NCBI RefSeq assembly: GCF_049808615.1
Contig: NZ_JBNCAN010000019.1
Location: 36,482 to 100,481 of the forward strand
Reading direction: 5' to 3'
Length of the DNA stretch: 64,000 nt
Origin: Modicisalibacter sp049808615
Lineage (GTDB): Bacteria; Pseudomonadota; Gammaproteobacteria; Pseudomonadales; Halomonadaceae
Shown here one piece after another: positions 45,370 to 54,681 of this stretch (within the stretch, counting starts at the first letter, position 1; the number at the start of each line of letters is the position of its first letter). Position numbers and translations under genes: made by a program. A model generated the notes under the pieces. The model worked only from the letters and a program-made list of their open reading frames with translations, was not told the DNA's origin and ran no database searches.

Positions 45370-46551
45370 TCAGAGTGCCAGTCCGCAAGCCACGCCGGAT
45401 GCCCAGGCCCATTGAAAGTTGTAGCCTCCTAATTCGCCGGTGACATCGAGCACTTCGCCGATAAAGCGCAACTGCGGCAATTCCTTTACCTCGAAGGTCT
45501 TCGACGACAAGGCCGCGGTGTCGACGCCCCCCATGGTCACCTCGGCGGTGCGCCAGCCTTCTGTGCCGGCGGGCTTGAGCCGCCAGCGACTGAGTCGCTC
45601 GCCCCAGGCTTTCAGGCTGGCATTGGATTGCTCGGCAAGCACGCCGTCATTGCCATACCACTCGATCAAGGCCTGAGCTAAACGTTTGGGAAAATGCTCG
45701 CCGAGCCAGGTCGAGAGCCGTCGCTTGGGTGTCGCGTTGCGAGCGGCCAACAACGCCTCGAAAGCATCGATATTCGGCAATAGATCCATCAGCAAGTCAT
45801 CGCCGGGCTGCCAATGACTGGAGATCTGCAGCATCGCCGGACCGGAGAGTCCGCGATGGGTAAACAGCAGCGGCTCACGGTAGCGCCCTCCACGACACTC
45901 GACTGCCACATCACAGGACACTCCCGAGAGTGCGGCGGCACGCTCCTTCCAGTGCGAGGTCAAGGTGAACGGGACCAGCGCGGCACGGGTCTCGGTCACG
46001 GCCAGACCGAACTGGCGGGCAATGTCGTAGCCGAAACCCGATGCCCCCAGGGTCGGAATCGACAGCCCGCCACTGGCAATGACCACCGCACCGGTATCGA
46101 TGCGCCCGGCCGTGGTGGTCAAGCGCATTCCTTCCCCCTGGCGCTCGATACGCTCGACCGTCGTTTTGAGACGAATCTCCGCCCCCGCCCAATCGCACTC
46201 GGTGAGCAGCATATCGAGTATCGGTTTTGCCGAATCGGCGCAGAAGAGCTGGCCCGGTGCCTTCTCTACCGGATCGATGCCGTGGCGCTCGACCAGTTCG
46301 ACAAAATGCTCCGGGCGATACCGATTGAGCGCCGAGATGCAAAAATGTGGATTAGTCGAGAAGAAATTGTCTGGACGCGTATCGAGATTGGTGAAGTTGC
46401 AGCGCCCGCCACCGGACATGAGGATCTTCTTGCCGGGTTTGTTGGCGTGATCGATTACCAGCACCCGTCGCCCGGCATAACCGGCCGTCAAGGCGCACAT
46501 CAATCCGGCGGCGCCGGCACCGATTACCACGACATCGGGATTGAGGGTCAT
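45370..46551 (-). CDS. YhiN/HI0933-family flavoprotein
   Basis: A 393-residue FAD-binding protein. The dinucleotide fold VVVIGAGAAGLMCALTAG is at the N-terminus, followed by the family hallmark KILMSGGGRCNFTN, then VIASGGLSIPTLG and the C-terminal FIGEVLDVTGELGGYNFQWAWASG. Family members are predicted NAD(P)/FAD oxidoreductases; their physiological substrate is unknown. The ATG at 46551 places GGAG ten bases upstream; the ATG three codons earlier has GGAG too close. The gene stands alone. Confidence 0.88.
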   Translation of the reverse strand: MTLNPDVVVIGAGAAGLMCALTAGYAGRRVLVIDHANKPGKKILMSGGGRCNFTNLDTRPDNFFSTNPHFCISALNRYRPEHFVELVERHGIDPVEKAPGQLFCADSAKPILDMLLTECDWAGAEIRLKTTVERIERQGEGMRLTTTAGRIDTGAVVIASGGLSIPTLGASGFGYDIARQFGLAVTETRAALVPFTLTSHWKERAAALSGVSCDVAVECRGGRYREPLLFTHRGLSGPAMLQISSHWQPGDDLLMDLLPNIDAFEALLAARNATPKRRLSTWLGEHFPKRLAQALIEWYGNDGVLAEQSNASLKAWGERLSRWRLKPAGTEGWRTAEVTMGGVDTAALSSKTFEVKELPQLRFIGEVLDVTGELGGYNFQWAWASGVACGLAL

Positions 46552-46661
46552 ACCAGGCATGCTCCAGCCATCACTTCGCGAGCGGGCATTCTAACAGGCC
46601 TATCCCGCCTGACGTGTGCCTTCTGCTATGCTCAGAACATGACATTTAAGGAGCCTACATC

Positions 46662-47081
46662 ATGCTCGAACTGATTACCGCACCAGCGCCTCATGTCATT
46701 GCCATGCGCGTTTCCGGCTGCATCACCGCCGATGAACTGCAGCACGGGATCGACGCCATCGAGCAGGCCAAGCAAACTCACGACAAGATCAGCCTGTATA
46801 CCGAAGTCGATAACCTGCGCTGGATGACCGGCACCGCCCTGGTGCGGGATATCGGCTATGGACTGACGCAATTCGGCCGTCTCCATCATTTTCATCGTGC
46901 GGCGGTCGTTGCGGATCAGCAATGGCTGCGCACCATTGCCACTGTCGAAAACCAGTTGTTCAAGTCGCTCGAGATACGACCGTTTACACCTGCGGAGAGA
47001 GAGACCGCAATGAAATGGGTATGCGAGCTGCCGAATAAAGGCACATCCCAGGAAGAGAACGCCCCGGGACAGACCGGCTAG
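46662..47081 (+). CDS. SpoIIAA-like (STAS-type) protein
   Basis: A 139-residue cytoplasmic protein of the SpoIIAA-like/DUF3478 family: MRVSGCITADEL, LYTEVDNLRWM, HFHRAAVVADQQWLRT and IRPFTPAERETAMKWV are family-typical. It has the fold of anti-sigma antagonists but lacks the phosphorylatable serine motif. Role unknown. AAGGAG lies eight bases before the ATG. Confidence 0.83.
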   Translation: MLELITAPAPHVIAMRVSGCITADELQHGIDAIEQAKQTHDKISLYTEVDNLRWMTGTALVRDIGYGLTQFGRLHHFHRAAVVADQQWLRTIATVENQLFKSLEIRPFTPAERETAMKWVCELPNKGTSQEENAPGQTG

Positions 47082-47112
47082 GTCGCGCCGAGGCTATTCC
47101 CTTTCAGCCCTC

Positions 47113-49857
47113 TCAATTCGCTATTTCTCCGGCTCCTCTGATCGAGCTGCCTTTGGATGCTTCACGACGAATGCGAATCGATTTCTCGACGCCGATGATC
47201 AGATAGATCGCCAGCCCGACCAGAACAATATAGAACCAATCGAGCAGACCGATCGGCGCGGTATGGAACAGGGTATTCATCAAGGGTAAATAGGTGAATA
47301 GCAGCTGCGCCGCCATCATCGCGGCAATGCCGACCCAGATCCAAGGGTTGCTCATGAGTCCAAGACGGAACATGGATAGCCGCAGCGAACGACAATTGAG
47401 CAGATAGAAGGACTGGCCTACGGCAAAGACGTTGACGGCGATGGTGCGCGCCTCGGCTTCACTCGCTCCCTGGAACAGGGCCAATTCGAACAGTCCAAAA
47501 CTCCCTATCAATAGCAACAATCCCACGAACACGATGCGAAAGATCATCTCGCTGCTGAGAATGGGCGCGCCCGGAGTACGCGGTGGCCGTGACATGATAC
47601 CCGGCTCCCGAGGCTCGAAGGCCAGCGTCAGCCCCAACAGAATGGCAGTGGTCATGTTGATCCACAAGGCCTGCAGGGGCAGCACCGGCAAGGGCTGGGA
47701 CGCCACGATCGCGGCGATGATGACCAGCCCCTGGCCCGCGTTAGTAGGCAATATCCAAGTGATGAACTTGATCAGGTTGTCGAAGACGCCGCGACCCTCT
47801 TCCACGGCTGCCTGGATGGTGGCGAAGTTGTCGTCGGTGAGCACCATATCCGCGGCTTCTTTCGATACTTCCGTCCCGGTGATGCCCATGGCCACACCAA
47901 TATTGGCGCGACGCAGCGCCGGAGCGTCGTTGACGCCATCGCCGGTCATGGCCGCGACTTCACCCCGCGCCTGTAGCGCTTCTACCAAGCGCAGTTTCTG
48001 CTCTGGGGTTACCCGGGCAAATACCGCCGTATCGCCGACCTCATTGTTCAACGTTTCATCGGACATGGATTCGAGTTCGCGGCCGGTCAGCACCTTTGGC
48101 GTCGTCCCCTTCGCAATCGTCTGATCCAGTCCGATCTCGCCGGCGATGGTCGCTGCAGTCAGGGCGTGGTCGCCGGTAATCATCTTGACTCTGATGCCCG
48201 CCGCCTGACAGGAGCGCACAGCCTGCACCGCCTCTTCCCGAGGGGGATCGATCATGCCCTGCAAACCAAGAAAGGTCAGCCCCTGGGCCAGATCTTCATG
48301 CTCGATACCGCTCTTGTCGGCGGCAGCATCCCGACAGGCAAAGGCCAGTACGCGCTGACCCTGGCTGGCGATTGCCTTCACCTGCGCTTCGACGGCATCG
48401 ACATTCAATGGCTTGCGCGTACCGTCCGCGTTCATGATCTGGTCGCATCGGGCCAGGATGCTTTCAGCGGACCCTTTCATGTAGATCGACGGCTTCTCGC
48501 CGCCATGCAAGGTCGCCATGTATTGATGCTGGGATTCGAAGGGAATGGTGTCCAGACGTGGGTATGCCTCGAGCGCCTGAGCACTATCCACCCCGGCCTT
48601 GCGGGCCGCGACTAGTAGCGCCCCTTCGGTAGGGTCGCCTTGAATCCGCCAACCCTCTTCGTCCTGTTTCAGCAGCGAGTCGTTGCACAGCCAACCCGCG
48701 CGCAGCAATTCATCCAGGGCCTTGTTGTCCTGGACCAGCACAGGCTTTTCCGATTGACAGACATCACCCTCCGGCGCATAGCCAATACCACTGACCTCGT
48801 AGTCTTCACCCCCTGCCCATAGCTTTTGCACCGTCATCTCGTTGCGCGTCAGGGTTCCGGTCTTGTCCGAACAGATGACCGTGGTGCTACCCAGGGTTTC
48901 CACCGCTGGCAAGCGCCGAATGATGGCTCTGCGTTTGGCCATACGCGCCACGCCCAGCGCCAGGGTGATGGTCAGCACCGCTGGCAACCCTTCCGGAATC
49001 ATCGCCACGGACAGGGCCACCGCCGCCATGAACAGGTCGATCCATGGATCGCCATGCCACAGACCAATCAGGAAGGTAATGGCCGCCAAGCCCAGAATGG
49101 CGTAGAGCAATAGCTTGCTGAAGTGTGCGATCTTGCGGGTCAGGGGTGTCGCCAGCACCTCGGCGCTGGCGATGAGCTCGGAGATGCGCCCGATCTCGGT
49201 GTGATCGCCAATGCTCGTCACCACACCCATTCCGGTGCCATAGGTCACCAAGGACGACGAATAGGCCATATTGACCCGATCCGCCAAGGACGTATCCGTC
49301 TCGAGCTCACCAATGTGTTTTTCGACGGGCACCGACTCACCGGTCAGCGCCGACTCATCGATCTGCAGGCTGCGACTCTGAAGCAGCCGCAGGTCCGCGG
49401 GCACCTTGTCTCCGGAGGCCAGAAGCACCACGTCACCCGGCACCAGCGATCGGGCATCGATACGCTGTTTTTCACCATCCCGCAGTACCGTGGTCTCCGT
49501 CACCATGGCGCGGGAAAGTGCATCGAGCGCGTTCAGCGCCTTGCTTTCCTGCAAGAAACCAATGATTGAGTTGAGCAGCACCACCCCGAAGATGACGCTG
49601 GCGTCTACCCAGGCGCCCAGGAGCAACTTGATGATGACGGCTGCGAGAAGGATATAGACCAGTGCTTGATTGAACTGCAGAAGGAATCGTATCAGTGGCC
49701 CCTGCCCTTTGCGCTGGGTGAGCGCGTTGGGGCCATATTGCTGCTGTCGGCTGTCTACGGTGTCGCTGGCGAGTCCTGTATGCGGATCTGTGTCGAGTTG
49801 GCTCACGACGTCATCGTGAGTGAGATGATGCCAGTGTTCTTCCTGTAACGAACTCAT
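47113..49857 (-). CDS. P-type cation ATPase (P2A, calcium/sodium-pump-like)
   Basis: A 914-residue inner-membrane pump. Motifs: LTGES (actuator), IPEGLPA in helix 4, phosphorylated Asp331 in CSDKTGTLTRN, KGSAE in the nucleotide domain, MITGDHALTA and TGDGVNDAPALRRANIGVAMG in the hinge. Ten helices are expected (four C-terminal pairs after residue 690). The PEGLP signature and N-terminal cation-ATPase domain place it among SERCA-like bacterial pumps; calcium, manganese or sodium could be the ion. It stands alone, with 270 bases of AT-rich sequence upstream. Confidence 0.9.
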   Translation of the reverse strand: MSSLQEEHWHHLTHDDVVSQLDTDPHTGLASDTVDSRQQQYGPNALTQRKGQGPLIRFLLQFNQALVYILLAAVIIKLLLGAWVDASVIFGVVLLNSIIGFLQESKALNALDALSRAMVTETTVLRDGEKQRIDARSLVPGDVVLLASGDKVPADLRLLQSRSLQIDESALTGESVPVEKHIGELETDTSLADRVNMAYSSSLVTYGTGMGVVTSIGDHTEIGRISELIASAEVLATPLTRKIAHFSKLLLYAILGLAAITFLIGLWHGDPWIDLFMAAVALSVAMIPEGLPAVLTITLALGVARMAKRRAIIRRLPAVETLGSTTVICSDKTGTLTRNEMTVQKLWAGGEDYEVSGIGYAPEGDVCQSEKPVLVQDNKALDELLRAGWLCNDSLLKQDEEGWRIQGDPTEGALLVAARKAGVDSAQALEAYPRLDTIPFESQHQYMATLHGGEKPSIYMKGSAESILARCDQIMNADGTRKPLNVDAVEAQVKAIASQGQRVLAFACRDAAADKSGIEHEDLAQGLTFLGLQGMIDPPREEAVQAVRSCQAAGIRVKMITGDHALTAATIAGEIGLDQTIAKGTTPKVLTGRELESMSDETLNNEVGDTAVFARVTPEQKLRLVEALQARGEVAAMTGDGVNDAPALRRANIGVAMGITGTEVSKEAADMVLTDDNFATIQAAVEEGRGVFDNLIKFITWILPTNAGQGLVIIAAIVASQPLPVLPLQALWINMTTAILLGLTLAFEPREPGIMSRPPRTPGAPILSSEMIFRIVFVGLLLLIGSFGLFELALFQGASEAEARTIAVNVFAVGQSFYLLNCRSLRLSMFRLGLMSNPWIWVGIAAMMAAQLLFTYLPLMNTLFHTAPIGLLDWFYIVLVGLAIYLIIGVEKSIRIRREASKGSSIRGAGEIAN

Positions 49858-50086
49858 CGGTTATCGTCCTTATTTTGCGTAAGATAGAAATCTAATCGCT
49901 GAAATTTGGCGTACCTTCGATGACGGTCTTCGATGACGATCCCTGTTCGTTTTTGTCTATGAGGCAACCTTATTAGATAACGGTATAAATTAGCGGTTTT
50001 CTCCTGTGGAAGGCGAACGTGCGAGATGACACTCGCAATAGCTCGGCTTTCGTCAAAGCAGCATAGGTGCTATAAATAACATGACA

Positions 50087-50109
50087 TAAAAGACGCTAAT
50101 TTGTTAGCG
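50087..50109 (-). terminator. Rho-independent terminator after the histidine phosphatase gene
   Basis: On the minus strand CGCTAA pairs with TTAGCG (50104-50109 with 50094-50099, 4-base loop) followed by TCTTTT. It lies about 20 bases after the phosphatase stop. The stem is short and AT-rich, so strength is moderate. Confidence 0.65.
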
Positions 50110-50127
50110 CCTTTCACGAATAAAATT

Positions 50128-50697
50128 TCAGGGCGCTATACGGCCCAGCACGGATAGGGAGCTTTCGGAGGGTCGAACCACGACGATTTCTCCGGAACGA
50201 GGAAAGATGCCGGTTAAAGCGGTGACGTTGACTTGATGGGTAACCAGTACCGTTGTCTTGTCTTCTGCCTGCTCGGCAAGTAGTTGCCGAATCGCCTCGC
50301 TTTGCCGGGGCTCGCGCTCGCGTCGGGTGAAAAAGGAGTTCAATGCGGGGGTGGGAATCACCTCGCCCAGGTCGAGTAGACGCGCGGTTTCCAGGCAGCG
50401 GCACCACTGGCTGGAATGGACGTTTGCCATGGTAATGCCCTGCTCGCGAAACCGCTCGCCGATGGCGCGCGCCTGGGCCCTTCCCTGTGCCGAAAGATTA
50501 CGCTGGGTCGAGCACTCATCGAGTCGGAAGTTAGCGGGATCGCCGGTGCCGGGAGCAATGGCATGACGCATCAGCGCCACGTGGCTGCCGTCTGCCAATA
50601 ACGCCCATAAGGCTTGCTCGTCCATCTCGTTCTGGGCGTTCGCAAATGAGTGCGTGGCAAGAAGCATGTAAAGACAGAGTGTCAGGACCTTGCTCAT
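50128..50697 (-). CDS. Secreted histidine phosphatase-family protein
   Basis: A 189-residue protein with a signal peptide (about 1-21, cut near ANA-QN). The RHG-type motif is LMRHAIAPG with catalytic His45; a second His appears in LVTHQVNVTALTG. The fold matches the phosphoglycerate mutase-like phosphatases, here exported to the periplasm; the substrate is unknown. GAGG lies six bases before the ATG. It follows the ClC/binding-protein pair by about 85 bases and may share their transcript. Confidence 0.85.
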   Translation of the reverse strand: MSKVLTLCLYMLLATHSFANAQNEMDEQALWALLADGSHVALMRHAIAPGTGDPANFRLDECSTQRNLSAQGRAQARAIGERFREQGITMANVHSSQWCRCLETARLLDLGEVIPTPALNSFFTRREREPRQSEAIRQLLAEQAEDKTTVLVTHQVNVTALTGIFPRSGEIVVVRPSESSLSVLGRIAP

Positions 50698-50781
50698 GAT
50701 TCACCTCGGGCTGCGGTCGTTAAATTGACGATGAGATCCGATCATTCGGTCATCCACTCCTTCCGAGAGCCGGGTATCCAT

Positions 50782-51954
50782 TCAAGGAGACTCGGACGCC
50801 TTGTCGTCAAGCAACGCATCCTCGAAATATTGGGTGACCCGGCGCAGCGTGCTGGCGTACCAGCGCTCGTCTAACGTCACGGCGTTTTCGTCGTTGAGCG
50901 GATGGGTGGGCAGGTACAGGCGCATGTCGACGCCGCTGTCGTAGTGGGTGCGAATCAGCGCAACGGCGGACTGTCGTGACGGACCATAAGGAATATAGCG
51001 GGTCAGCTCAGCCTGACGCTCGGCGCTGGTGGCGAAACGGATGAAGGCCCGCGCGGCGTCGGGATGACGGACGCCGCGCGGTATGACCCAGGTTTCATGC
51101 TCCTGTACCTGACCGTCCCATAGAATGCCGATGCTGGCATTGCGCGTCACCATGGCCTCGAAGAAGCGTCCGTTGTAGCCGGACGCCATGACCACGTCGC
51201 CGTCCATCAGCATGCGCGGCGGCGCATCGCCGGCCTCCCACCAGCGCAGATCTTTCAGCGAAGAGAGCCGTCGCAGGGCCAGTGACAGTCCCCGTGGAGT
51301 ACTCAACAACTCGTAGAGCTCCTCCCGGGGCACGCCATAGGAGAGCAGTGCCCACTCCAGATTGGCCGAGGGAGTCCGCTGCAGGGCACGAGGCCCGGGG
51401 AAACGCTCTTGATCGAATAAATCCTTGATGCGGATGGGACGCTGTCCGGGGAAAGCGTCGATGCGATAGGCCACTACCGTGGCGAAGATCGAGTGGGTGA
51501 CATAGCACTCTCCCAATGCCTCCTCGATGAAGTCTCGCTGCGGCGACGTGCCGTTCGGTGCCGGCGCGAGCCAGTCGTGGGACATCCTGACCAACAGACC
51601 CTCGTTACAGGCGGTCAGGGCGGAACGACGAGTCATGTCGATCACGTCCCAGGGAACGTGGCCTTCGGCCACGGCCTTACGCAATGCTGCCAGACTCCCA
51701 TCGTAACGCTTCACGTTGACCGCGATGCCGGTTGCCTCGCTGAAAGGAGTGAACAGTGCGCGCTGCTGCGCGTGTTCATAGGCCCCACCCCAGCTCAGCA
51801 CGGTCAGGCTCGCTCCGGTGGACTCTTCGTCCGCCAGCGCCAGCGGTATCAAGGCTAGGACCGAGGCCAGTACCGTCGATGCCACCACCAGGGCAAACAC
51901 TCCGGCGGCACGGCAGAGTCGCCCTCGCCTGCTGCTGATTCGTTCAGCCTGCAC
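50782..51954 (-). CDS. Orphan PotD-like periplasmic binding protein
   Basis: A 390-residue extracellular solute-binding protein of the polyamine/spermidine type. A basic N-terminus and hydrophobic helix (about 15-40) form a signal peptide. VLSWGGAYEHAQQRALFTPF opens the mature domain, and WDVIDMTR, GECYVTHSIFATVVAY and MDGDVVMASGYNGRFFEA mark the ligand cleft. No ABC permease or ATPase is nearby. The start is a GTG six bases after GGGAGG and lies 11 bases inside the ClC gene, so the two are coupled. Confidence 0.83.
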   Translation of the reverse strand: MQAERISSRRGRLCRAAGVFALVVASTVLASVLALIPLALADEESTGASLTVLSWGGAYEHAQQRALFTPFSEATGIAVNVKRYDGSLAALRKAVAEGHVPWDVIDMTRRSALTACNEGLLVRMSHDWLAPAPNGTSPQRDFIEEALGECYVTHSIFATVVAYRIDAFPGQRPIRIKDLFDQERFPGPRALQRTPSANLEWALLSYGVPREELYELLSTPRGLSLALRRLSSLKDLRWWEAGDAPPRMLMDGDVVMASGYNGRFFEAMVTRNASIGILWDGQVQEHETWVIPRGVRHPDAARAFIRFATSAERQAELTRYIPYGPSRQSAVALIRTHYDSGVDMRLYLPTHPLNDENAVTLDERWYASTLRRVTQYFEDALLDDKASESP

Positions 51955-53719
51955 CGTGTTCCTCCCGGTTCAGTTCATCGCTATGGCGCAGATAGACCTG
52001 GGCGATTCGCGTTTCGAAGACCACCCCCAGAAAACGATTATCGTCATCCACCACCGCAATGGCCTCCCCCGATACATGCTGCATGTAGCGCACGGCGGTC
52101 CACAAAGATGCATCCGGCCCCAGCACCGGGCGCGGAGCTCGCGGGCAGTTGCCGATCACGTCTGGTGAATCGCCGCGCTCACGCATGGCCTCGAGATCGA
52201 CCAGGGTGACGCTGCAGCAATAGCGCCCCTCGACGTCGACCAGATGGGCTTCGCCGTGGCCGGCCTGGGTCAACGCAGAAACAGCCTGAGCGACGCGGGT
52301 ATCGGGCACGAGAGTGACGCAATCATTGCTGATCAGATCTGCTAGTCGAGTGTCGCTCAGCATCGCCTGGCTACGCCCGACGGAAAGATCGAGACCGCGG
52401 CGGGCCAGTTGGATATCGAAGAGCGAACGACCAAAAAGCTGGGCCGCAATCGGACAAGCAAGGGTCACGCTGGCCAGCGCCGCGGTCATCAGTGCATAGC
52501 TCCCCGTCAGCTCGAACACGATCAGCAGCGTGGTCAGCGGGGCCCCGATGACAGGCGCCGTCACGGCGACCATGCCGCAGATGGCATAGAACACGAAGGT
52601 ATCCGTGGTTCCCGTGAGCGACGCCACCAGCGTGCCGGCCAGTGCTCCAAATAGTGTCCCGATGACCAGTGCCGGGCTGAATACCCCACCGCCGAACCCC
52701 ATGCCCAGACACAACGCCGTGGCGGCTAGCTTGAGTGACATCACGATCAGAAGTTCAGGACTGGAAAAGGCGCCCGCGATGGTGGCAAAGCGCAGGGTTT
52801 CCCGGCCCATGCCGAGGATGTCCGGCACCCACAGCGCCGCCACACCGAGCATGGCGCCGGCCAGTGCCGGGCGCAGTGAGTCAGGCAGCGGTAGGCGAGC
52901 CGATTGCACGCCAACCGCCAGGATGGCCCGCATGTAGGCACCGGCCAGCAGTGCACCAAGGCCACCGATGACCAGAAACACGGCGAATTCCCATGATCGC
53001 GGCAGCGCTGTGTCCGCAACATGGAAGAGCGCGCCCTGGTCCAACACGTTGATGGCGATGACATGGCCGATGAGTGACGCCGCAGCCACCGGCGCGAAGG
53101 CCCGCAGAGCGTAGTGCCGAAGTACGACCTCATGGGCAAAGACAATGCCGGCCAGTGGCGCATTGAAGGCGGTCGCGATGGCTGCCGCAACACCACAGGC
53201 GATGGTGATGCTGTCTTCGGAACGCCCCAGCCGCAGCCAACGTGCGCCCCCAGAGCCGAGACTGGCACCCAGATGAACCAAGGGACCGTACTGCCCTACC
53301 GAGGCGCCACTGCCCAGCGACAGCAGCGCACTGAGCGCCGACACCACGCCTGCACGGGCAGGCAGTCGGCCACGCCGAGTCTGAACCGCCGCGATCACAT
53401 CCGCGGGGCCGTGAGAACGCGGCTCGGGTAGCAACCGGTGCAACTGGCCCACCAGCAGCCCTCCTGCAACCGGCACCGCCAGCGTCGTGGCGACAAGCCA
53501 CTGCGGATGCTCGAACATCATGCGAGCCCGGGGAGACATCAGCAGCAGATCATTGAGCCAGAAAACCGCCGCGACAAAATTCACCGCCGCGAGAGCGGAG
53601 ATACCGCCCACCAGTCCCCCCAACGTTACAAGGCCCAGAAAGCGAATCACACCCTGCAGGGTAGCCAATCGAGACGCCTGCGGCTGCGAAGACTGCCCCG
53701 CCCTGTTCCCGTCTGCCAC
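51944..53719 (-). CDS. ClC-family chloride channel/transporter with CBS domains
   Basis: A 591-residue membrane protein with the ClC fold (about 25-430) and a C-terminal CBS pair (about 455-580). Selectivity segments GSGAS, GGVFSP and AFNAPLAGIVFAHE are present. The segment that normally reads GREGP is GQYGP (Gln143, Tyr144), so the gating glutamate of H+/Cl- exchangers is absent; the inner proton glutamate in FAHE is kept. Loss of the gate glutamate usually uncouples or opens the pathway, so this may act as a channel. The GTG start follows GGAG by seven bases. The binding-protein gene overlaps its end. Confidence 0.88.
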   Translation of the reverse strand: MADGNRAGQSSQPQASRLATLQGVIRFLGLVTLGGLVGGISALAAVNFVAAVFWLNDLLLMSPRARMMFEHPQWLVATTLAVPVAGGLLVGQLHRLLPEPRSHGPADVIAAVQTRRGRLPARAGVVSALSALLSLGSGASVGQYGPLVHLGASLGSGGARWLRLGRSEDSITIACGVAAAIATAFNAPLAGIVFAHEVVLRHYALRAFAPVAAASLIGHVIAINVLDQGALFHVADTALPRSWEFAVFLVIGGLGALLAGAYMRAILAVGVQSARLPLPDSLRPALAGAMLGVAALWVPDILGMGRETLRFATIAGAFSSPELLIVMSLKLAATALCLGMGFGGGVFSPALVIGTLFGALAGTLVASLTGTTDTFVFYAICGMVAVTAPVIGAPLTTLLIVFELTGSYALMTAALASVTLACPIAAQLFGRSLFDIQLARRGLDLSVGRSQAMLSDTRLADLISNDCVTLVPDTRVAQAVSALTQAGHGEAHLVDVEGRYCCSVTLVDLEAMRERGDSPDVIGNCPRAPRPVLGPDASLWTAVRYMQHVSGEAIAVVDDDNRFLGVVFETRIAQVYLRHSDELNREEHGAG

Positions 53720-53932
53720 TCTACTTCTCCGACAGATAACCTCTATCAGGTGTAGGCGTCCTACTGGCGGAGAGCAAGCATGTTAGTGATGGGGCCGCCC
53801 GCTGATCTTGACGTGACGGAGAGTAAGACACCCCTTACTCAACCTTCTTAGGCGATTCAAGGCCAAAGGGGGTCACTTTTCAGTCGGCGTTGACAGCTAG
53901 CGATGGTGGTGTCGTCACAGGCTGCCGCGCCA

Positions 53933-54124
53933 TCAATCCGAATCCTGCCTGTAGGATGGCGCATCAGCTAACTCATCGGGCGCATCGTCACCGACCAGCG
54001 CGGGCTTTCCATCCTGCCAGATGACTGCGTATTGGCCGAAGCGCCGCTTGCGCTCCAGCGTTTCTGCTAAGGCAGATCGCAGGCGTTCCAGCATCTCTTG
54101 GGTATCAGGTGCGAGTTGAGTCAT
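53933..54124 (-). CDS. Small hypothetical protein
   Basis: A 63-residue acidic protein with an N-terminal helix rich in Leu/Arg/Glu (TQEMLERLRSALAETLERKR) and an ending rich in Asp. No family recognised. AGAGG lies seven bases before the ATG at 54124; the frame is open upstream but without a good start. It is the last gene on the chromosome side of the proposed island boundary. Confidence 0.5.
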   Translation of the reverse strand: MTQLAPDTQEMLERLRSALAETLERKRRFGQYAVIWQDGKPALVGDDAPDELADAPSYRQDSD

Positions 54125-54439
54125 GATTGTGCCTCTATGGGCAAGAGCATCAAAAAGCGACGCGTTGAGAATCTGACGATCAGCGCCACGCTGTTCGAAG
54201 ATAGGTTTTGGCACGCTCCCATCATTCATGAAGCAGCGTGCACGGCTGACGAGTGGCTGGTCGAAACCGAAAAATAACAAGCATATTAAATCAGCGGCTC
54301 ATATAAATTCTGTAATGGTAATTGATATTACCGTCTCACCTCACGAGGCCGTTTGTGGCGCTCAACCCCCCGAGCGCCTCGGTGCGAACCGTAGGTTTCT
54401 CATCGACCTCCCCCTTCGTCGCGTCTTTATCCAGGCATG

Positions 54440-54463
54440 AAAAAACCGGCCATGGAGCCGGTT
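54440..54463 (-). terminator. Terminator downstream of the tRNA-Ser 3' end remnant
   Basis: On the minus strand AACCGGC pairs with GCCGGTT (54457-54463 with 54444-54450, 6-base loop) and runs into six T residues. It lies 14 bases beyond the CCA of the tRNA-like remnant, exactly where the terminator of an original tRNA gene would be. Confidence 0.8.
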
Positions 54464-54476
54464 GATTCGATATTCG

Positions 54477-54495
54477 TGGCGGAGGGGGAGTCCGC
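54477..54495 (-). repeat. Putative attachment site: 3' end of a serine tRNA gene
   Basis: The minus strand reads GCGGACTCCCCCTCCGCCA. The last 11 bases look like a tRNA acceptor strand (CCCCTCC), a G discriminator and CCA, which together are typical of tRNA-Ser. No tRNA body lies upstream on that strand, so this is best read as the att copy left when an element integrated at the tRNA 3' end. The intact tRNA gene is expected at the other end of the island, beyond the window. Confidence 0.55.
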
Positions 54496-54681
54496 ATACA
54501 TCGCATCCAACAACCTCCAAAAGAATACAACAAAACTCTGATTATGCTGCATTAATCCCTTCTTCCCGTCCAGGAACGTCCAATTCTGTCACGTTGAAAC
54601 CAGCCCATGAGTGTGGGTCAAAGTGTGGGTCATGTTGTGGTAGGCTGCTTTGTATCACGCAGCAGGGCAAGGAGGCAGCGC

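Larger units (their letters stand above)
54125..54681. other. Gene-poor region with island boundary
   Basis: This 557-base stretch has no convincing gene. It holds a small perfect palindrome GGTAAT-TGAT-ATTACC (54317-54332), a leftward terminator (54440-54463) and a tRNA-Ser 3' end remnant (54477-54495). From about 54500 to 54680 it is the integrase upstream region, where accessory-protein and arm-type sites would be expected; I see no clear repeats. Confidence 0.5.

Noticed and set aside
54137..54277. 46-codon plus-strand frame beginning MGKSIKKRR
   Set aside because: No ribosome-binding site, antisense to the extended frame of the small hypothetical gene, and no recognisable family.
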